Assembly: GCF_014268455.2 (NCBI RefSeq)
Contig: NZ_CP077085.1
Span: 5,931,001-5,995,000, forward strand
DNA length: 64,000 nucleotides
Source of the DNA: Pseudomonas shahriarae
GTDB taxonomy: Bacteria; Pseudomonadota; Gammaproteobacteria; Pseudomonadales; Pseudomonadaceae
Reading direction: 5' to 3'
The notes beneath the pieces were generated by a model. It searched no databases. It saw only the letters and a program-made list of their open reading frames with translations, and had not been told where the DNA came from. Each line of letters opens with the position of its first letter. The stretch's first letter is position 1. The position numbers and the translations under genes are program-made. This document shows, piece by piece, positions 27,233 through 35,083 of the stretch.

Positions 27233-28600
27233 ATGCAAAAAGAAACCGAAATCAAGCTCCGCGTCAGTCGCGAGACCCTCGCCGCGCTGCGTGAGCACCC
27301 GCTCCTGAAAAAACGCAACAAAAGTGGCTGGGAACGCCGTGAGTTGATGAACCAGTACTTCGACACCCCCGAGCGCGACCTGGCCCAGGCCAAGGTTGCC
27401 CTGCGCCTGCGCAAGGATGGCGACGAAGTGATCCAGACCCTCAAGACCCGCGGCCACAGCGTTGCCGGCTTGTCGGAGCGTAATGAATACGACTGGAAAC
27501 TGGCCAAGGCCAAGCTCGACGTGAAAAAACTCGACGGCGAATGCTGGCCCGAGCAACTGGCCGAGCTGGACAAAAAGACCCTCAAGCCGATCTTCACCAC
27601 CGACTTCGTGCGTGAACGTGCCGAGATCGCCTGGGGCCGTGGCAAGGCCAAGGTGGTGATCGAAGCCGCCCTGGACCTGGGCCATGTGATTGCCGGCAAG
27701 CAGAAGGAAGAAATCTGCGAGCTGGAGCTGGAGCTGCGCGAAGGCGAACCTGCCGCCCTGCTGGAACTGGCTGCCGAACTGGCCCAGACCCTGGCGCTGA
27801 TGCCCTGCGATATCAGCAAGGCCGAGCGCGGTTATCGCCTGTTCGACGCCAACAGCTATTCCCTGAGCCTGCCGGCCCCGCAACTGCAACCAGAAATGCC
27901 CCTGGACGACGCCTTCGCCGCGCTGACCTGGCATTTGCTGGGCAGCAGCCAGCGCCTGGCCGAACAGTACCGTTTCAACGGGCACTGGCGCCTGTTGCAG
28001 GACTGGGTAGACAACCTCGCCGAAATGCGCGCCCTGATCGGCAGCCTTGGCCAGGCCGCGCCACGCCAATCCACCAGCGAACTGCGCAGCGCCCTCGACG
28101 CCCTGCTGGAAGACTGGCGCCCGCTGGTCCAGGCCGGTGAAGACGATGAAGACGTGCGCAAGGCCGCGCCGGAACAGTTCCTCGAAGAATTGACCGACGT
28201 GCGCTGGGGCCTGTTCTCACTGAACACGTCCCGCTGGCTGCTGGCCCGCACCTGGACCCTGGAGCGCAATGTGCGCGGCAACCGCCAAGGTGCGGCCCAG
28301 GTCGCCAACTGGCTGCCACGTCTGCTGGCCGACGAAGCCGTCGCCCTGCGCCTGCCGCGCTACCAGCAACAGCCGGAAGACCTGGCCGAGCAACTGCCGC
28401 GCATCGAGCGTCTGCAGGCCTGGCTGCACCATGCCCGTCACCTGCTGGAGGTTCCAGAACTGGATCGCTTGTACGGTGAACTGAACAAGTTGGCGGTACT
28501 GGCCAACCAGCCGATCACCGATGAGTCGCTGGATGCGCGGATGCATCAGGTGATTGCGGTGTATCAGAACCGTGCCTGGAAGACCTTGTTGCGCATGTAA
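27233..28600 (+). CDS. CYTH and CHAD domain protein (inorganic triphosphatase-like)
   Basis: A 455-residue protein. The N-terminal CYTH domain (about 1-200) shows the ETEIKLR (ExExK) tunnel motif and further acidic/basic strands (CELELELREGE). The C-terminal CHAD domain (about 220-450) is helical with conserved His/Arg residues. E. coli YgiF with this layout hydrolyses triphosphate; polyphosphate binding by CHAD is also known. The start is set at MQKETEIK because an upstream in-frame start adds a low-quality leader. No partner gene is evident. Confidence 0.9.
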   Translation: MQKETEIKLRVSRETLAALREHPLLKKRNKSGWERRELMNQYFDTPERDLAQAKVALRLRKDGDEVIQTLKTRGHSVAGLSERNEYDWKLAKAKLDVKKLDGECWPEQLAELDKKTLKPIFTTDFVRERAEIAWGRGKAKVVIEAALDLGHVIAGKQKEEICELELELREGEPAALLELAAELAQTLALMPCDISKAERGYRLFDANSYSLSLPAPQLQPEMPLDDAFAALTWHLLGSSQRLAEQYRFNGHWRLLQDWVDNLAEMRALIGSLGQAAPRQSTSELRSALDALLEDWRPLVQAGEDDEDVRKAAPEQFLEELTDVRWGLFSLNTSRWLLARTWTLERNVRGNRQGAAQVANWLPRLLADEAVALRLPRYQQQPEDLAEQLPRIERLQAWLHHARHLLEVPELDRLYGELNKLAVLANQPITDESLDARMHQVIAVYQNRAWKTLLRM

Positions 28601-28607
28601 GATTGCT

Positions 28608-28683
28608 TTCGCGGGCAAGCCCACACACATTTGACCGAGCTTTCTAAAGTAGACCGGTTTGAAGGTGGGCTTGCCCGCGATGA
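28608..28683. repeat. REP doublet in reversed (inward-facing) orientation
   Basis: Arms TTCGCGGGCAAGCCCAC and GTGGGCTTGCCCGCGATG face each other with the CCCAC ends inside. This is the opposite of the other REPINs here, and each arm lacks the GAGC segment. It lies between the convergent CYTH-CHAD and Lrp genes. Confidence 0.75.
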
Positions 28684-28694
28684 CACCCGCCCTC

Positions 28695-29165
28695 TCACCG
28701 CAACACTGGCAGACTGGTAGTGGACTTGATCTCCGACAGTGCCACAATCGAGTTGACCTCCTGTATCCCCGGCACCATCGACAGTTTCTCGAAGAAGAAA
28801 CGCTCATATGCCTCGATATCCGAGGTGACAATGCGCAGTAGAAAATCCACCGACCCCATCAGCACATAACACTCCAGCACTTGCGGGAACCCGCGAATCG
28901 CCTCGGTGAATTCCGTGAAGTTGGAACGCCCGTGGGCGTTGAGTTTGACCTCGGCAAAGATCTGCGTGTTAAGGCCGATTTTCTTGCGGTCGAGCAACGT
29001 CACCTGGCCTCGAATCACCCCCTCCTCCTTGAGCCGCTGGATCCGTCGCCAGCAGGGCGACTGCGACAGGCCGACCTGTTCGGCAATCTGCGCGCTGGAG
29101 AGCGATGCGTCTTCCTGGAGCAGCGCCAGAATCCGGCGGTCGTAGATATCCAACTCACTGTGCAT
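28695..29165 (-). CDS. Lrp/AsnC-family transcriptional regulator
   Basis: A 156-residue regulator with an N-terminal winged helix-turn-helix (ILALLQEDASLSSAQIAEQV, then GLSQSPCWRRIQRLKEEGVI) and a C-terminal RAM/ACT-type ligand domain (QVLECYVLMGSVDFLLRIVT). It should bind an amino acid and assemble as dimers to octamers. Start at 29165 follows AAAGGT by about 8 bp. It is divergent from the small ACT-like protein gene, its most likely local target; it also autoregulates in most relatives. Confidence 0.93.
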   Translation of the reverse strand: MHSELDIYDRRILALLQEDASLSSAQIAEQVGLSQSPCWRRIQRLKEEGVIRGQVTLLDRKKIGLNTQIFAEVKLNAHGRSNFTEFTEAIRGFPQVLECYVLMGSVDFLLRIVTSDIEAYERFFFEKLSMVPGIQEVNSIVALSEIKSTTSLPVLR

Positions 29166-29292
29166 AAAAATACCTTTCAATCCATATTCTGCGAATTGCC
29201 TGATTCATTTATAAGGCATATCACTCCAACATAGATAAGAAATACCCCACAGCCCATGTAAAAATTTCTCCAGTCAAACTCGGAGAACGGCC

Positions 29293-29628
29293 ATGCATTC
29301 AGTCCCCGCCAGCCCAGCCACGCGCCTCGACGCCTGGGCAGTCAGCAACAGCCATTGCCAGGCGCGCTATCAGATCCTCGCCGAGGCTGAACCCGATGTG
29401 CTGTGTCGGATCCTCAATTACTTCGCCTTGCAGTTTTTGGTGCCACAACAGGTGAGCGTGACACGCGACGAAGACCTGCTGAACATCGACGTGGTGATGG
29501 ATGGCCTGAGCTGGCACCGCGCCCAGGTGATCGGCGAAAAACTTCGTAACCTGATCAGCGTGTGCTCGCTCGAACTGCAACCCGTTGAATCCACGAGGCT
29601 GCAAACCGTACAGGCAGTGGCGCAGTAA
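29293..29628 (+). CDS. small ACT-like domain protein, function unknown
   Basis: A 111-residue protein. The segment ILNYFALQFLVPQQVSVTRD, then EDLLNIDVVMDG, then GEKLRNLISVCSLELQPVE follows the beta-alpha-beta-beta-alpha-beta pattern of ACT domains such as the acetolactate synthase small subunit IlvM. This is a pattern judgement without search support. It is divergent from the Lrp gene (127 bp) and followed by a PulE-type ATPase 84 bp later. It could be an amino-acid sensor, but no enzyme partner is adjacent. Confidence 0.72.
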   Translation: MHSVPASPATRLDAWAVSNSHCQARYQILAEAEPDVLCRILNYFALQFLVPQQVSVTRDEDLLNIDVVMDGLSWHRAQVIGEKLRNLISVCSLELQPVESTRLQTVQAVAQ

Positions 29629-29712
29629 AAAGCGGCAACAACCCTCGGGGCGACAGCAACCAGGACCGGACTAGCCTTGGCGCTACCACTTGAAACCGCC
29701 CAGGAAACCACC

Positions 29713-31464
29713 ATGCCCGCTGCGCCAGAACTTCAGGATCGCAGGCTTTGCCTCGACGAACTGCTGCCCGCCCTCACCGCCCACGGCATGCTCGACAACG
29801 CCCTGGCCGAGCGCTTGCGGCGCACCCCGGGCAATGGCTTGCACCCGCTGGAATTGCTTGCCAACCAGTCACTGCCCGATCCCGCCCGGCCCGGCATGGC
29901 GCTGTCCCTGGAGCAACTGACGCAATGGCTCGCCAGTCATGTGGGGCAACCCTATCTGCGCATCGACCCGCTGAAAATCGACGTAGCAAGCATGGTGCCC
30001 CTGATGTCCCACGCCTTCGCCCAGCGCCACCATATCCTTGCCGTCGCCCTTGATCGCGACAGCGTGACGGTGGCCAGTGCCGAACCGTACCTGCGAGAGT
30101 GGGAGGCCGGCCTGGCCCACGTGTTGAAACGCTCGATCAAGCGCGTACTGGCCAACCCCCAGACGATCCGCAGTTGTACCCAGGAGTTCTTCCGGCTGGC
30201 CCGGTCGGTCAGCGGGGCCGACCAGACCACCCCCACGGCGGTCCCTGCCGAACAACTGCTGCACCTGGGTGCCGGCGACCGGGAGCCCGATGCCAACGAT
30301 GCGCACATCGTCAACATTGTCGACTGGTTGCTGCAATTTGCCTTTGGCCAGCGCGCCAGCGATATCCATATCGAACCTGGCGGCGACCAGGGCCGCGTGC
30401 GCTTCCGTATTGATGGGTTGCTGCACGATGTCTATCAGTTTCCGCCCCAGGTCACGACCGCCGTGGTCAGCCGCCTGAAAAGCCTCGGCCGGATGAATGT
30501 CGCCGAGAAGCGCAAACCCCAGGACGGCCGGGTCAAGACCAAGACGCCCACGGGTATCGAAGTGGAACTGCGCCTTGCGACCCTGCCCACGGCCTTCGGC
30601 GAGAAGCTGGTGATGCGGATTTTCGATCCCCAGGTGCTGCTTCAGGACTTCCCGCAGTTGGGATTGTCGGCCGATGACCTGCAGCGCTGGCAACATATGA
30701 CCGGCCAGGCCAACGGTATCATCCTGGTCACAGGCCCCACCGGATCAGGCAAGACCAGCACGCTCTATACCACCCTGCGACAGCTGGCGACCCGCACGGT
30801 CAACCTGTGTACGGTGGAAGATCCGATCGAGATGGTGGAGCCCGCCTTCAACCAGATGCAGGTCCAGCACAATATCGACCTGACCTTTGCCAGCGGCATC
30901 CGCGCGCTGATGCGCCAGGATCCGGACATCATCATGATCGGCGAGATCCGCGACCTGGAAACCGCTGAAATGGCGATCCAGGCGGCATTGACCGGCCACC
31001 TGGTGCTGTCGACCCTGCACACCAACGACGCCCCCAGCGCGATCAGTCGCCTGCTGGAACTGGGCATCCCCCATTACTTGATCAAGGCCACATTAATTGG
31101 GGTCATGGCCCAGCGTCTGGTGCGCCGGTTGTGCCCGCACTGTAAAAGCCCGGTGGCACTGAACCAGGACGATTGGCGCAGCGCCACCCAGTCCTGCACG
31201 CCGCCCCCCGCCAGCGTATACCGGGCCAACGGATGCGCAGAGTGTCGGGAAAGTGGCTATCGTGGACGCATCGGGGTCTACGAGATCATGCTGATGAATG
31301 ACGCGGCGAAGGCCCTGGTCAGCGCCGATACCGATCTGCAGGCATTGCGTCGCGAGGCGCTCAAGGGCGGCATGCACAGCCTGCGATTGTCGGGCGCCCA
31401 CAAGGTTGCGGCGGGGCTGACCACCCTGGAAGAAGTGTTAAGGGTCACGCCTGCGAACGAGTAA
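29713..31464 (+). CDS. PulE/GspE-type secretion ATPase (orphan)
   Basis: A 583-residue type II secretion/type IV pilus assembly ATPase. It has an N-terminal domain (about 1-170), a second N-domain with FGQRASDIHIEPGGDQGRVR, Walker A GPTGSGKTST, Asp and Walker B boxes (PDIIMIGEIRDLETAEMA), the HLVLSTLHTND His box and a zinc motif CPHC...CAEC. Such ATPases power pseudopilus or pilus assembly at the inner membrane. No gspF, gspG, pilC or secretin gene is nearby. ATG at 29713 follows AGGA by about 8 bp and is preferred over 29677. Confidence 0.92.
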   Translation: MPAAPELQDRRLCLDELLPALTAHGMLDNALAERLRRTPGNGLHPLELLANQSLPDPARPGMALSLEQLTQWLASHVGQPYLRIDPLKIDVASMVPLMSHAFAQRHHILAVALDRDSVTVASAEPYLREWEAGLAHVLKRSIKRVLANPQTIRSCTQEFFRLARSVSGADQTTPTAVPAEQLLHLGAGDREPDANDAHIVNIVDWLLQFAFGQRASDIHIEPGGDQGRVRFRIDGLLHDVYQFPPQVTTAVVSRLKSLGRMNVAEKRKPQDGRVKTKTPTGIEVELRLATLPTAFGEKLVMRIFDPQVLLQDFPQLGLSADDLQRWQHMTGQANGIILVTGPTGSGKTSTLYTTLRQLATRTVNLCTVEDPIEMVEPAFNQMQVQHNIDLTFASGIRALMRQDPDIIMIGEIRDLETAEMAIQAALTGHLVLSTLHTNDAPSAISRLLELGIPHYLIKATLIGVMAQRLVRRLCPHCKSPVALNQDDWRSATQSCTPPPASVYRANGCAECRESGYRGRIGVYEIMLMNDAAKALVSADTDLQALRREALKGGMHSLRLSGAHKVAAGLTTLEEVLRVTPANE

Positions 31465-31539
31465 ACCGTTCTTATCTGCGACAAGCCCGTTACAATCGAC
31501 AGACCTCGCGTTACCGCCACCACCAGACAAGGAATCGTT

Positions 31540-32460
31540 ATGCAGATCGGAACAGTGCTTCTTCTCTTCGTAGGCTTGGCCATTGCCATCCTATTCATGG
31601 GCTTCAAGGTCGTACCCCAGGGCTACCAGTGGACAGTGGAGCGCTTCGGCCGCTACACCAATACGCTCAAGCCGGGCCTGAATATCATCATTCCGGTGAT
31701 GGACCGCATCGGTCGCAAGATCAACGTCATGGAAAGCGTGCTGGATATTCCACCCCAGGAAGTGATTACCGCCGATAACGCCACGGTGCAGATCGACGCA
31801 GTGTGTTTCTTCCAGGTGGTGAACACCGCCCAGGCGGCCTACGAGGTGAACAACCTCGAACATGCGATCCGCAACCTGCTGCAAACCAATATCCGTACGG
31901 TGCTCGGCTCCATGGAACTGGACGCCATGCTCAGCCAGCGCGACGGCATCAACGAGAAGCTGCTGCGCACGGTCGATGAAGCCACTGCTCCCTGGGGCAT
32001 CAAGATCACCCGTATCGAGATCAAGGACATCAGCCCGCCTGCCGACTTGATGGCTGCCATGTCCGGTCAGATGAAAGCCGAGCGGATCAAGCGTGCCCAG
32101 ATCCTCGAAGCCGAAGGCCTGCGGGCTTCTGCAATCCTGACCGCTGAAGGCAAGAAACAGGCGCAGATCCTCGAGGCTGAAGGGGGGCGTCAGGCCGCGT
32201 TCCTCGAATCCGAAGCCCGTGAACGTCAGGCCGAGGCGGAAGCCCGCGCTACGCAGGTCGTGTCGGAAGCGATTGCCACCGGTAACGTGCAGGCCATCAA
32301 CTACTTTGTCGCGCAGAAATACATTGATGCCCTGGGCAAGCTGGCCTCGGCCAACAACAGCAAAGTGATCCTGATGCCGCTGGAGGCCAGCCAGGTCATC
32401 GGCGCAGTGGGCGGCATCGGCGAAATCGTCAAGGCTACCTTCGACAACAAGAAAGCCTGA
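31540..32460 (+). CDS. qmcA: SPFH/stomatin-like membrane protein (QmcA family)
   Basis: A 306-residue SPFH protein: an N-terminal membrane helix (about 1-22), the SPFH domain ([20 protein letters not shown], then [13 protein letters not shown]), a long Ala/Glu-rich coiled coil (about 180-250, with repeated AQILEAEG), and a hydrophobic C-terminal part. These proteins form large membrane assemblies linked to lipid domains and protein quality control. The downstream NfeD gene, 10 bp away, is the standard partner. Confidence 0.94.
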   Translation: MQIGTVLLLFVGLAIAILFMGFKVVPQGYQWTVERFGRYTNTLKPGLNIIIPVMDRIGRKINVMESVLDIPPQEVITADNATVQIDAVCFFQVVNTAQAAYEVNNLEHAIRNLLQTNIRTVLGSMELDAMLSQRDGINEKLLRTVDEATAPWGIKITRIEIKDISPPADLMAAMSGQMKAERIKRAQILEAEGLRASAILTAEGKKQAQILEAEGGRQAAFLESEARERQAEAEARATQVVSEAIATGNVQAINYFVAQKYIDALGKLASANNSKVILMPLEASQVIGAVGGIGEIVKATFDNKKA

Positions 32461-32470
32461 GGCCGGCACC

Positions 32471-32917
32471 ATGTGGGAATTCCTGCAACACCTGTCGTTC
32501 TGGGATTGGCTGGCGCTGGGCACGGTGCTGTTGATTCTTGAAGTGTTTGGTGCCGGCGGTTATCTGCTGTGGATGGGGATCGCGGCGGCGGCCGTTGGCG
32601 TACTCAAGTTCCTGATTCCGGGGCTTGGGCTGGAACTGCAACTGCTACTGTTTGCCGTGCTGTCCATACTGACGGCGGTGTACTGGTGGAAGCGCCAGCG
32701 CAGCAGTGCCAAGGCCAGCGACCAGCCAGGGCTGAATATGCGCGGATCGGAGCTGGTTGGCCGCACCTTTGTGGTGCATCAGGCAATTATCGACGGCCGG
32801 GGCAAGATCAAGGTCGGTGACGGCGTCTGGATGGTCACCGGCCCCGATGCGCCTGCAGGGGCTCAAGTACGGGTGATTGGTCAGGACGGCGTGATTTTAC
32901 GGATCGAAACTGTTTAG
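32471..32917 (+). CDS. NfeD-family membrane protein
   Basis: A 148-residue NfeD short form: two to three membrane helices in the first ~75 residues (WDWLALGTVLLIL-like, LWMGIAAAAVGVL, LLLFAVLSILTAVYWW) and a C-terminal OB-fold (LVGRTFVVHQAIIDGRGKIK, then VGDGVWMVTGPDAPAG). NfeD proteins pair with SPFH proteins, here the gene just upstream. GGCACC separates the genes, so they are probably one transcript. A role in membrane organisation is inferred from the family. Confidence 0.93.
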   Translation: MWEFLQHLSFWDWLALGTVLLILEVFGAGGYLLWMGIAAAAVGVLKFLIPGLGLELQLLLFAVLSILTAVYWWKRQRSSAKASDQPGLNMRGSELVGRTFVVHQAIIDGRGKIKVGDGVWMVTGPDAPAGAQVRVIGQDGVILRIETV

Positions 32918-32986
32918 TCAGTCATGGAACTAGGCTGGGTTATCTACAATCAAACCGTTCAGATAACCCAGTCGGAGTCACCCATC

Positions 32987-33304
32987 ATGCGTCTCAAATA
33001 TGCTGTCGCCACCCTCGCCGTGCTCTCTCTCCCAGTTGGATCGGCCATGGCCGACAGCTTCTGGCGTAATGTCATCTCGTCCGGCGCCACCACCGGCTCC
33101 ACGTACCTGACCTTCAAGGACCACAAGCTGGTAGTCGCCGCCCAGGACGACGCCGGTAGCTTCGTCGCCAGCGACGGCGGCATCCGTGGCCCTTACCTGG
33201 AAGCCGCCATGCAGAAAGTGCGTGCCGACAACCCCGGCCTGAAGGCCACTGACATGGAACTGGCCAACGCCATCCTGGCGAAGAACGCCATCGCCGCCGA
33301 GTAA
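32987..33304 (+). CDS. DUF2388 domain-containing exported protein
   Basis: A 105-residue protein with a clear signal peptide (MRLKYAVATLAVLSLPVGSA, cleavage near AMA-DS) and a mature domain with SSGATTGSTYLTFKDHKLVV, VASDGGIRGPYLEAA and a C-terminal AxxILAxNA motif. This is the pattern of the DUF2388 family, common and often multicopy in Pseudomonas, function unknown. ATG at 32987 is preferred because GGAG lies about 9 bp upstream and the signal peptide starts there. A strong terminator follows. Confidence 0.88.
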   Translation: MRLKYAVATLAVLSLPVGSAMADSFWRNVISSGATTGSTYLTFKDHKLVVAAQDDAGSFVASDGGIRGPYLEAAMQKVRADNPGLKATDMELANAILAKNAIAAE

Positions 33305-33315
33305 TACACGACACG

Positions 33316-33345
33316 CAAAAAAGCCGCTTATGAAGCGGCTTTTTT
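33316..33345. terminator. bidirectional intrinsic terminator
   Basis: AAGCCGCTT-ATG-AAGCGGCTT forms a 9-bp perfect stem flanked by A- and T-tracts. It ends the SPFH-NfeD-DUF2388 transcript. Confidence 0.95.
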
Positions 33346-33468
33346 GCGCTCGTCGTTCGACGATTCGTTCACGGACGACAGGCTATATTCAGTTGCCCCG
33401 TGCGACGATGCCGGGGTTGATATGAGCTTTTATTCTTAGTTCTTCTTAAAACGGATGCCTTCAACGTC

Positions 33469-34608
33469 ATGAGCCAACTGCCCTTCCTGCCGTTTTCAAA
33501 ACCTACCATTGATGAAGCCACCATCGCGGCGGTCGGTGATGTGTTGCGTTCCGGCTGGATCACCAGCGGGCCCAAGGTGCAGGCGTTCGAAGCGCAGCTG
33601 TCGGAATATTTTGGCGGCCGGCCGGTACGCACCTTCAACTCCGGCACCTGCACCTTGGAGATTGCCTTGCGCATCGCCGGTGTCGGGCCGGGGGATGAAG
33701 TGATCACCACGCCGATTTCCTGGGTGGCAACGGCCAATGTGATTCTGGAGGTGGGCGCCACGCCGGTGTTTGCCGATATTGATCCGGTGACCCGCAATAT
33801 CGACCTGGCCCGACTGGAAGCGGCTATTACGCCGCGCACCAAGGCGATCATCCCGGTGTACCTGGCCGGCCTGCCGCTGGACATGCCGATGCTTTACGCG
33901 CTGGCCAACAAGTACGGTCTGCGGATCATCGAGGATGCCGCCCAGGCGCTGGGCTCCCGTTGGGATGGCCAGCGCATTGGCGCCACCGGGGATTTTGTCT
34001 CGTTCAGTTTCCAGGCGAACAAGAACATCACCTGTTCCGAAGGCGGTTGCCTGGTATTGAACAATGCTGAGGAGGCGCGCCTGGCAGAGAAGTACCGCCT
34101 GCAAGGCGTGACCCGCAGCGGGTTTGATGGCCTGGACGTGGATGTATTGGGCGGCAAGTTCAACATGACCGATATCGCCGCCGCCATTGGCCTGGGCCAG
34201 TTTGCCCATATCGAGCAGATAACTGCCCATCGCCAAGCGCTGGCCCGGCATTATTTCGAGTGTTTTGGCAGCGACTTCGAGACAACGTACGGCGCACAAT
34301 TACCGCCTGCGGACTTTGAAAACAGCAACTGGCACCTGTTCCAACTGGTACTGCCTGAGCGTGGGGATGGCCTGCCGGCCCGCGCCACGTTTATGGAGCG
34401 CATGCAGGCTCAGGGCGTGGGCATCGGCTATCACTACCCACCGATCCACTTGCTGAGTTTGTATCGGGCACAGGGATTCAGGGAAGGCATGTTCCCGGTA
34501 GCGGAAAAAGTCGGGCGTTTGATTGTGTCGTTGCCGATGTTTACAGCGATGACCAAGGCGGATGTGGAGCGTGCTGTCGCAGCGGTGAAGCAGGCGCTCA
34601 AGCCCTGA
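33469..34608 (+). CDS. DegT/DnrJ/EryC1-family sugar aminotransferase (ArnB-like)
   Basis: A 379-residue PLP-dependent aminotransferase of the nucleotide-sugar type. Motifs: FNSGTCTLEIALRIAGVGPG, EDAAQALGSR, and the PLP Lys in FQANKNITCSEGG, which closely resembles ArnB (UDP-L-Ara4O aminotransferase). No other arn or O-antigen gene is next to it, so its sugar substrate is uncertain; modification of lipid A or a surface glycan is an inference. It occupies the place where gcvP would be expected downstream of gcvH. Confidence 0.88.
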   Translation: MSQLPFLPFSKPTIDEATIAAVGDVLRSGWITSGPKVQAFEAQLSEYFGGRPVRTFNSGTCTLEIALRIAGVGPGDEVITTPISWVATANVILEVGATPVFADIDPVTRNIDLARLEAAITPRTKAIIPVYLAGLPLDMPMLYALANKYGLRIIEDAAQALGSRWDGQRIGATGDFVSFSFQANKNITCSEGGCLVLNNAEEARLAEKYRLQGVTRSGFDGLDVDVLGGKFNMTDIAAAIGLGQFAHIEQITAHRQALARHYFECFGSDFETTYGAQLPPADFENSNWHLFQLVLPERGDGLPARATFMERMQAQGVGIGYHYPPIHLLSLYRAQGFREGMFPVAEKVGRLIVSLPMFTAMTKADVERAVAAVKQALKP

Positions 34609-34612
34609 CCTT

Positions 34613-34640
34613 TGCAGGAGCCGGCTTGCCGGCTCCTGCA
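34613..34640. repeat. single REP-like palindrome between convergent genes
   Basis: TGCAGGAGCCGGC-TT-GCCGGCTCCTGCA: a perfect 13-bp stem with a 2-nt turn, built like the collapsed REP at 24433 but with changed bases. It lies between the convergent aminotransferase gene and gcvH, directly before the gcvH 3' end. It has no T-tract. Confidence 0.82.
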
Positions 34641-34650
34641 GGGGGCGGTG

Positions 34651-35034
34651 TTATTCGCCGATGGCGGCTTTATAGCCAGCGGCATCCAGCAGCTTGTCCA
34701 GTTCGGCGGCATTGCTTGGCTTGACCTTGAAGATCCAGGCCTCGTACGGCTTGTCATTGAGCGACTCAGGGGCATCGGCCAAGGCCTCGTTGACCGCAAT
34801 CACTTCGCCCGACACTGGCGAATAAATATCCGAAGCAGCCTTCACCGACTCCACAACGCCTGCTGCGTCGCCTGCAGCGAACACTTTGCCCACCTCAGCC
34901 AACTCAACAAAAACCACATCACCCAATGCTTCCTGGGCGTGATCGGAGATCCCGACGGTCACACTGCCGTCAGCTTCCAGGCGTGCCCATTCGTGGCTTT
35001 CAGCAAAACGTAGTGCGGCAGGGATATCGCTCAT
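34651..35034 (-). CDS. gcvH: glycine cleavage system H protein GcvH
   Basis: A 127-residue lipoyl carrier: lipoylation Lys65 in [18 protein letters not shown]. It shuttles the aminomethyl group between GcvP and GcvT. ATG at 35034 ([10 protein letters not shown]) is preferred over a start five codons earlier because of family length and a GAGGACAC-type leader. It follows gcvT by 49 bp on the same strand. No gcvP follows, unlike the recalled gcvT-gcvH-gcvP order of relatives, so glycine decarboxylase must be encoded elsewhere. Confidence 0.96.
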   Translation of the reverse strand: MSDIPAALRFAESHEWARLEADGSVTVGISDHAQEALGDVVFVELAEVGKVFAAGDAAGVVESVKAASDIYSPVSGEVIAVNEALADAPESLNDKPYEAWIFKVKPSNAAELDKLLDAAGYKAAIGE

Positions 35035-35083
35035 AGTCTGTGTCCTCAAAAAGAAATGTCAGCGGCCATTGGCCCGGAAAAGA

